DNA from: Polyangiaceae bacterium
Lineage (GTDB): Bacteria; Myxococcota; Polyangia; Polyangiales; Polyangiaceae
Direction: 5' to 3'
NCBI GenBank assembly: GCA_025936205.1
Contig: JAICTU010000221.1
Coordinates: 1 to 14,510 of the forward strand
DNA length: 14,510 nucleotides
Part shown: positions 7,569-11,979 of the stretch, in pieces
Numbering within the stretch: the first letter of the stretch is position 1
How the letters are laid out: every line of letters starts with the position of its first letter
Notes under the pieces: model-generated
The model's input: only the letters and a program-made list of their open reading frames with translations
The model's database searches: none
What the model was told of the DNA's origin: nothing
Program-made: the position numbers and the translations under genes

Positions 7569-8603
7569 TTACAGCGGGTCGCTCTTCAGGGACACCTGCC
7601 ACTTCCAGGCGTCGCGCATGGCCTCGCGGATCGAGAGTTCGGCTTTCCACCCCAGCACTTTCCGGGCCTTGTCGACGTTGGCGTAGCTCTCCACGATGTC
7701 GCCGGGGCGGCGCGGGCCGATGCGGTAACGCAGCTTCGTCCCGGAAGCCTCTTCGAAGGCCTGGATCGCCTCCAGCACGGAGGTGGCCGCCCCCGTGCCC
7801 ACGTTGAAGATCTCGCAGAACGAGGCGCGCTCCTCGCGCCCGAGCCAGGCCAGCGCCGCGATGTGCGCCTTGGCCAGATCGACCACGTGCACGTAGTCGC
7901 GCGTGCACGTGCCGTCGGGCGTCGGGTAGTCGTTGCCGAACACCGTCAGCTCGTCGCGCAGGCCGATCGCTGTCTGCGTGATGAACGGCACCAGGTTCTC
8001 CGGCTTGCCGCGCGGGAGCTCACCGATGCGCCCGCTCGGATGCGCGCCGACCGGATTGAAGTAGCGCAGCATCACGGCCTTCACCGGTACCTTGGAGGCG
8101 GCGGTGTCCATCAGCACCGTTTCGCACATCTGCTTGCTACGGCCGTACGGCGACTCGCCGGGACGAGTGCGCGTCTGCTCCGTCACCGGCAGCTCGTCGG
8201 ACTGCCCGTAGACGGTCGCCGACGACGAGTACACCAGGTTGCGCAGACCGACCTCGTTCATCACCTCCAGCAGCGCAACCAGCGAGCCGACGTTGTTGTC
8301 GTAGTAGGACAGCGCTTCCGGCACCGAGGCGCCGACTGCCTTGTGGGCCGCGAAGTGGATCACGCCGAAGCAAGGACCCTCGGCAGTGAACATGCGGCGC
8401 AACGCGGCGCGATCGCGGCAGTCCAACTCGTGCACCGGAAAGCGCACCCCCGTGAGCTCCTGCACGCGCTGCACCACGCGCCGATCGGAGTTGTTGAAGT
8501 TGTCCACCACCACGGGCACGTAGCCCGCCGCACACAGCTCGACCGCCGTGTGTGACCCGATGAACCCCGCCCCGCCCGTGATGACTACTTTCCCGTTCGC
8601 CAC
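7569..8603 (-). CDS. galE: UDP-glucose 4-epimerase (possibly also UDP-GlcNAc)
   Basis: A 344-residue extended short-chain dehydrogenase that interconverts UDP-glucose and UDP-galactose, supplying precursors for polysaccharide and LPS. Seen: the NAD-binding GGAGFIGS (residues 10-17), DNFNNSD (34-40), HFAAHKAVGAS (83-93), SSSATVYG with Ser128, SPYGRSK with Tyr153 and Lys157 (catalytic triad), RYFNPVGAHPSG, CTRDYVHVVDLA and RRPGDIVESYAN. Ser306 aligns with E. coli Tyr299 and human Cys307, the residue that controls access of N-acetyl sugars, so dual specificity is possible. The start is GTG at 8603 with GAGGGAG 4 bases upstream. It is the first gene of the galE-yajQ-yicI run. Upstream lie a leader dyad and a terminator-like hairpin, so a promoter within about 8604-8681 is expected, though no clear -35/-10 pair is seen. 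Confidence 0.96.
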   Translation of the reverse strand: MANGKVVITGGAGFIGSHTAVELCAAGYVPVVVDNFNNSDRRVVQRVQELTGVRFPVHELDCRDRAALRRMFTAEGPCFGVIHFAAHKAVGASVPEALSYYDNNVGSLVALLEVMNEVGLRNLVYSSSATVYGQSDELPVTEQTRTRPGESPYGRSKQMCETVLMDTAASKVPVKAVMLRYFNPVGAHPSGRIGELPRGKPENLVPFITQTAIGLRDELTVFGNDYPTPDGTCTRDYVHVVDLAKAHIAALAWLGREERASFCEIFNVGTGAATSVLEAIQAFEEASGTKLRYRIGPRRPGDIVESYANVDKARKVLGWKAELSIREAMRDAWKWQVSLKSDPL

Positions 8604-8614
8604 AGCTCTCCCTC

Positions 8615-8640
8615 GCTAGCAACCCGGTACCGGTTCTAGC
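8615..8640. promoter_or_regulatory. Imperfect dyad in the galE leader
   Basis: GCTAGcAACCcGGT (8615-8628) is the inverse of ACCGGTTCTAGC (8629-8640) except for two single-base bulges, giving 12 pairs centred on GGTACC. It begins 3 bases beyond the galE ribosome site (8608-8612). It could be an operator or an mRNA structure acting on galE. The symmetry is seen directly; the function is inferred. Confidence 0.4.
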
Positions 8641-8681
8641 CCCCCAGGCAAGGACAAGCCACTCGCGTACCCACAAAAGGC

Positions 8682-8717
8682 ACCGAGCGCCCTCCGGGGA
8701 AGGAGAGGGCGCTCGGT
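8682..8717 (-). terminator. Strong GC-rich hairpin, terminator-like
   Basis: A perfect 13-bp stem, ACCGAGCGCCCTC (8682-8694) with GAGGGCGCTCGGT (8705-8717), and a 10-base loop. On the minus strand the stem is followed by GCCTTTTG; on the plus strand only TTT continues. Both T-tracts are short, so termination efficiency is uncertain. No recognised gene ends here on the plus strand, so I assign it to minus-strand transcription arriving from 8760-8900. It would insulate the galE promoter from upstream. Confidence 0.62.
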
Positions 8718-8759
8718 TTGGGAGATACGGATATCGATGCGGAAAAGGACAGGAGAAAA

Positions 8760-8870
8760 CTAGCTGACCGAACGGATCGGAACCCCGAAGGGATCCTCTA
8801 CTGCAAGGCGGTCGAGCCGGACGAGCGGCTCCGGATGTTGCACCGGAGATTCATCCAAGATCGACTGCAC
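8760..8870 (-). CDS. Possible small protein gene ahead of the hairpin
   Basis: A 36-codon frame from GTG (8870) to TAG (8760-8762), ending 42 bases before the 13-bp hairpin, as a real small mRNA would. The peptide has a protein-like make-up (VQHPEPLVRLDRLAVEDPF in its middle, then GVPIRSVS), with about 70% G/C at third positions. No ribosome site precedes the GTG. The frame is open back to a TGA at about 8904, but with no ATG. In the next frame an ATG at 8902 opens MKRTAPDPL, and the heptamer C-CCT-TTA (8876-8882) would move it by -1 into this frame. The opposite strand has an equally open frame, so coding is unproved; a small RNA is an alternative. Confidence 0.3.
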   Translation of the reverse strand: MQSILDESPVQHPEPLVRLDRLAVEDPFGVPIRSVS

Positions 8871-9157
8871 GACTCTAAAGGGTCTGGTGCTGTTCGTTTC
8901 ATGTCAGGGATTTTGATGATTCGTCGCAAAGCTTCGCCGCACGCGAGCGCCGAGCGCGCCAGAGTCCCCCCTGCGCACGCTATCGTTTCATCGTGGCTCG
9001 TGGCGGGCCCGGAGCGGGCCATGTGGCAGGCGAGCAGACCGCCGCGCATCCGCACTTTTCCCGTCGCATCCACGGATACGGCGTACTAGCGTGCCGCGCC
9101 TTCTTGCCGAATCTCTCCGCGGGGACACCCCGCAGCCCGAGCTGGCCGAGTAAGTGT
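8871..9157. other. Intergenic stretch, no confident gene
   Basis: Together with 8604-8870 this is the longest part of the window without a recognised gene. Both strands have open frames here (minus 8798-9073, plus 8718-9089), but neither has a ribosome site or a family motif. A perfect 6-bp hairpin, GCGGGG-ACA-CCCCGC (9119-9133), lies 24 bases before the start of the MYXO-CTERM gene and may belong to its leader. No convincing promoter was found. Confidence 0.4.
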
Positions 9158-9970
9158 ATGTCAAATCCTCACAGTGTAGGTAGAACTCTGGGTAAGGTCG
9201 CGTTGCTCCGTGGCTGGCGCTCGGCGCTGCTGTTCTTCTTGGCTGCCCTGACGTTTGCAGGCGTGGCCGCGGCGGCAGGCAAGGTGGTCTGGAAGAAGAC
9301 CAAGCTCGAGGAGCTCGACAAGTCCTGGAAGATCGCGATCGAGGTGCATCTGGATCGCGCTCCGGACGTGGCGCACGTACCGGTGCGCTTCACCTTCACT
9401 CCGACGGCTTACTACGAGCGCGCGCTGGTGGACGGACACAAGGAGCCGGTGACGCGCACCGTGCCCTTGCAGAACCAGCAGCCGCTGGTCGAGAGCGTCG
9501 ACCTGAGCTTCCTCGATCCCGCTTCCGGCAAGACCGCGTCTCGTACTCGCTTCACCTTTCAGATCACGCGCGATCACGGCTTCGAGGCGGGCCAGTACGA
9601 GGTCAAGGTGACCGACGCGCGCTCGGGCAAGGAGCTCGGCGGAAACACCAGCCTGACCCTGACCGGTGACAATGAAATCGTCGATCGCCGCAGCGTCGTG
9701 TTTGACGACAAGCCCAAGGCCAAGCCGAAGACGGACGCCGCCGCCGCGCCGGCCCCGGAGCAAAAGGAGCTGACGCCGGAGGACGACGCCTTCTGGCAGG
9801 GCGGGCCGAAGAACCAGGATGAAAAGCCCAAGCCCTTGCCGCCGCCCGCCTCCCTGCAGGAGAAGCCGGGCTGTGGTTGCCGGATGGGCGCCGAGCACTC
9901 GAGCACTGCGAGCCTCGGGCTCGCCGCGCTGGGCCTGGCACTGCTCACCCGGCGCGCTCGGCGCGCCTGA
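9158..9970 (+). CDS. Secreted MYXO-CTERM surface protein, function unknown
   Basis: A 270-residue exported protein. Residues 1-20 are basic, 22-40 form the hydrophobic core of a signal peptide (LLFFLAALTFAGVAAAA), and cleavage is likely just after Ala40. Residues 41-180 look like an all-beta domain with alternating hydrophobic residues; I recognise no family. Residues 185-235 are a Lys/Pro/Ala/Glu-rich linker that would span the envelope. The C-terminus has GCGC (238-241), a hydrophobic segment (about 250-263) and an Arg-rich end, the three parts of the MYXO-CTERM signal that myxosortases process for surface anchoring. The ATG at 9158 is chosen because it places the signal peptide at the N-terminus; its ribosome site is weak. 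It has no operon partner and is convergent with the dehydrogenase, 31 bases away. Confidence 0.85.
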   Translation: MSNPHSVGRTLGKVALLRGWRSALLFFLAALTFAGVAAAAGKVVWKKTKLEELDKSWKIAIEVHLDRAPDVAHVPVRFTFTPTAYYERALVDGHKEPVTRTVPLQNQQPLVESVDLSFLDPASGKTASRTRFTFQITRDHGFEAGQYEVKVTDARSGKELGGNTSLTLTGDNEIVDRRSVVFDDKPKAKPKTDAAAAPAPEQKELTPEDDAFWQGGPKNQDEKPKPLPPPASLQEKPGCGCRMGAEHSSTASLGLAALGLALLTRRARRA

Positions 9971-9971
9971 G

Positions 9972-9991
9972 CCGCGGGCGTCGTTCCGCGG
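9972..9991. terminator. Hairpin between convergent genes
   Basis: CCGCGG (9972-9977) is repeated at 9986-9991 and, being self-complementary, forms a 6-bp stem with an 8-base loop. It lies within the 31-base gap between two convergent genes, where a two-way terminator would be useful. There is no T-run on either side, so the call is weak. Confidence 0.3.
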
Positions 9992-10001
9992 AGTTGATCC
10001 C

Positions 10002-10739
10002 TCAGACTGCGCGGTGCGGCAACGCAGGGCGTAGATGCAGGTCGGTCACCTCCGCGCCCCGCGGCAGGGCCAGCGCTGCATGGATGATCTCCGCCACGTC
10101 CGCCGGCTGCAGCAGCCGCGCCGGCTCGTAGGCTTCCCGATCGTCAACGGCATGGAGCTGCTCCTGCAGACGCGTGGCCGTTGCGCCGAGGAACACGCTG
10201 AGCACGCGCAGACCGAGCGGATTGCACTCCTGGCGCAGGCTATTGGCGACCGCGACGAGCCCTGCTTTGCTCGCGCCATACGCAGACAGGCCGGCGCGCC
10301 GCTGACCCACCGCGCTGGAGTTGACGAACACCACGTCGCCCGCGCCGCGCTGCAGGGGGCCGAGCAGCGCGCGCGTCAACACGTAGGGCGCGCTCAGATT
10401 GACGCGCAACAGGCGCTCGAAATCTTCGCCGGCCAGCGAGGCAGCCGGCTGCTTCACGAACTCGCCGGCGGCGTGCAACAGTAGCGACACGGCCGGCAAA
10501 CGTTGGAGCTCCCCCGCCAAGCGCTCCAGCTCTGCGCTCGACTCGAAGCTGGCGACGATAGGCTGAGCCGCGGCACCGCGGCTCGCGACCTCGCTGGAGA
10601 CCTGCGCGAGCCGGGCCGTGTCGCGTCCGATCAGGATCGCGTGTTGCACCGAGGGGGCAAAACGCAGCGCCAGCGCACGACCGATGCCGCCGCTGGCACC
10701 GGTGATGACGGCGACGCGGCCTTCGGCGCTCACGACCAT
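10002..10739 (-). CDS. Short-chain dehydrogenase/reductase (classical SDR)
   Basis: A 245-residue NAD(P)-dependent oxidoreductase. Seen: the cofactor motif TGASGGIG (residues 13-20), HAAGEF (89-94, replacing NNAG), Asn114 in RVNLSAPYV, NSSAVG (140-145), and the catalytic YGASK with Tyr154 and Lys158. After this come LRVLSVFLGATATR and a short C-terminal region, as usual for the family. The ATG at 10739 gives the normal SDR start (strand 1 at residues 8-12); the open frame runs upstream to 11051 without further motifs, and the ribosome site is weak. It is cytoplasmic and the substrate is unknown. It is divergent from the GT2 gene across 286 bases, so the two may share regulation, but nothing shows a link in pathway. 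Confidence 0.93.
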   Translation of the reverse strand: MVVSAEGRVAVITGASGGIGRALALRFAPSVQHAILIGRDTARLAQVSSEVASRGAAAQPIVASFESSAELERLAGELQRLPAVSLLLHAAGEFVKQPAASLAGEDFERLLRVNLSAPYVLTRALLGPLQRGAGDVVFVNSSAVGQRRAGLSAYGASKAGLVAVANSLRQECNPLGLRVLSVFLGATATRLQEQLHAVDDREAYEPARLLQPADVAEIIHAALALPRGAEVTDLHLRPALPHRAV

Positions 10740-10846
10740 TTCACGAGCTTCGACGAGCGCGCCATCGGGATCAAGCCCCGACCGGTGCGCCGCGTACACT
10801 CGACCACAACGAGGGGAGCTCGACCGGGATCCGTGATCCGCGCAGA

Positions 10847-10863
10847 CCGCCGGGGCCCGGCGG
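10847..10863. promoter_or_regulatory. Perfect 17-base dyad between SDR and GT2 genes
   Basis: CCGCCGGG, a central G, then CCCGGCGG: 8-bp arms with a one-base centre, a form more typical of a protein-binding site than of an RNA hairpin. It lies in the divergent region, 107 bases upstream of the SDR start. Function is inferred only from position and symmetry; a GC-rich palindrome can also arise by chance in this genome. Confidence 0.3.
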
Positions 10864-10903
10864 GGAAGTAGGCTGCAGTGTGGCAAAAACGAGGGAGGCA
10901 TTC

Positions 10904-11029
10904 GTGAAGACGGCCGCTCGAGCCCGTCGAAACTTCGACGCCGGAATCGCCAACGCTGGCCCGCCTCGCCGCCGTATAGTGCTAAAACGCTTCTCTTCTC
11001 CCAGGATCCTGAGCCGGAGAGCTCCGTGA
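10904..11029 (+). CDS. Possible Arg-rich leader peptide overlapping the GT2 start
   Basis: A 41-residue ORF (start MKTAARARRNFDAG, end RRAP) with one of the best ribosome sites in the window: GAGGGAGG at 10891-10898, 5 bases before the GTG start. Its TGA stop (11027-11029) overlaps the GT2 GTG start (11026-11028), the classic arrangement for translational coupling. Ten of the 41 residues are Arg, several in pairs, and no family is recognised. A TATAGT (10975-10980) inside it could instead be the GT2 -10 box, in which case the ORF would not be on that mRNA. Codon use is less G/C-biased at the third position than in neighbouring genes, which argues for a leader or chance ORF. Confidence 0.38.
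   Translation: MKTAARARRNFDAGIANAGPPRRRIVLKRFSSPRILSRRAP
10925..10940. promoter_or_regulatory. Perfect 16-base dyad upstream of GT2
   Basis: CGTCGAA-AC-TTCGACG: 7-bp arms around a two-base centre, lying 34 bases before the possible -10 box TATAGT (10975-10980), around the -35 zone or just above it. Candidate operator for the GT2 transcription unit. It also falls inside the possible leader ORF. Binding is inferred. Confidence 0.33.
10975..10980 (+). promoter_or_regulatory. Possible -10 box for the GT2 gene
   Basis: TATAGT matches the sigma-70 -10 consensus at 5 of 6 bases, in a GC-rich setting where such matches are uncommon, 45 bases before the GT2 start. No good -35 box is found 16-18 bases upstream, so it is tentative. 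Confidence 0.22.
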
Positions 11030-11976
11030 AAATCCTCGCCGTCATCGTCAATCACAAGCGGCCCGAGCTCGTGCTTCAGGGCTTGCAATCGTTGGGTCCG
11101 GAGCTTGCAGCGCTGGGCGGCGGATGTAGGGCCATCGTCACCGACGCTTCCGGTGACGGCTCGGACGACGTGATTGAACGCGGTATTCGAGAGCACGGCT
11201 TCGGCGGCTGGGCGAGTCTGTTGCGGCTGGATAGGAATGGGGGCTACGGCTACGCCAACAATCGGGCGATTGCCTCGGCGCTCGCTTCCGAGGATCCACC
11301 GGAGTTCTGCTACCTGCTGAATCCGGATGCATACGTGTACCCGGGCGCCGTGCGCGAGCTGTACGAGCTCATGCAGCAGCGCCCCGACGTCGGGCTGTGT
11401 GGCTCGCAGCAAGAGCAGCCCGACGGCAGCATCAACTGCTCGGCGTTCCGCTTTCCGAGCGTGCGCAGCGAGCTGATCCAGGGCTCGCGGCTCGGGGTCT
11501 TGAAGCGCCTGTTTCCCGACGCGGAGATCGCTCCGCCTCCGCCGCAGCAGCCCGCGCCCGTCGATTGGCTCTCCGGCGCCAGCTTGCTGGTGCGCCGCAG
11601 TGTGTTCGATACCGTCGGTTTCTTCGACGAAACCTTCTTCCTCTACTACGAGGAGACGGATCTCTGCCTGCGCGCCCGCCGCGCGGGGTTCCGTTGCTGG
11701 TACGTGCCGGCGAGCCGCGTGGTCCACCTGGAGGGGCAGTCGACGGGCGTCACGGACACGCGCGCCGCGCCCCAGCGCCTACCGCGCTACTGGTTTGAAT
11801 CTCGGCAGCATTACTTCATGAAGAACCACGGCCCGTGGAAGAAGCATCTCGCGGACGTGGCCTGGACGTTGGGCTTCATGTCGTGGCGCGCGCGGCGGCG
11901 CTTTCAGGGTCAGACGGACGATGATCCGCCCCACTTGCTGTCGGATTTCGTCCGTTTTAACTTCCTCCATGGGTAA
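11026..11976 (+). CDS. GT2 glycosyltransferase, rhamnosyltransferase-like
   Basis: A 316-residue family 2 (GT-A fold) glycosyltransferase, likely adding a sugar to a lipid-linked surface polysaccharide. Seen: the N-terminal strand ILAVIVNHKRPE (3-14), VTDASGDGSDD (38-48), NGGYGYANNRAI (71-82), the nucleotide-sugar/metal motif LLNPDAY (97-103), GASLLVRRSVFDTVGFFDETFF, the acceptor-side YYEETDLCLRARRAGF, and the WbbL-like ESRQHYFMKNHGPW. This pattern is that of the WbbL-type rhamnosyltransferases, but the donor sugar is not proved. No transmembrane helix is evident. The start is GTG at 11026 with GGAG 6 bases upstream (11016-11019), supported by overlap with a small upstream ORF. The fusion gene begins 3 bases after its TAA stop, so they form one operon. 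Confidence 0.94.
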   Translation: MKILAVIVNHKRPELVLQGLQSLGPELAALGGGCRAIVTDASGDGSDDVIERGIREHGFGGWASLLRLDRNGGYGYANNRAIASALASEDPPEFCYLLNPDAYVYPGAVRELYELMQQRPDVGLCGSQQEQPDGSINCSAFRFPSVRSELIQGSRLGVLKRLFPDAEIAPPPPQQPAPVDWLSGASLLVRRSVFDTVGFFDETFFLYYEETDLCLRARRAGFRCWYVPASRVVHLEGQSTGVTDTRAAPQRLPRYWFESRQHYFMKNHGPWKKHLADVAWTLGFMSWRARRRFQGQTDDDPPHLLSDFVRFNFLHG

Positions 11977-11979
11977 TCG

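Noticed and set aside
7152..8555. Plus-strand 467-codon open frame
   Set aside because: It is antisense to both yajQ and galE and spans their boundary, has no family motif and is His/Arg-rich: a shadow frame.
8718..9089. Plus-strand 123-codon frame in the galE–MYXO-CTERM gap
   Set aside because: Its TTG start lies inside the terminator-like stem, it has no ribosome site, and the protein shows no recognisable motif. It cannot be fully excluded, as its third-position G/C is moderately high.
9119..9133. GCGGGG-ACA-CCCCGC hairpin as a riboswitch or terminator
   Set aside because: It is too short for any known riboswitch, and no T-run follows. It is noted only as a leader hairpin.
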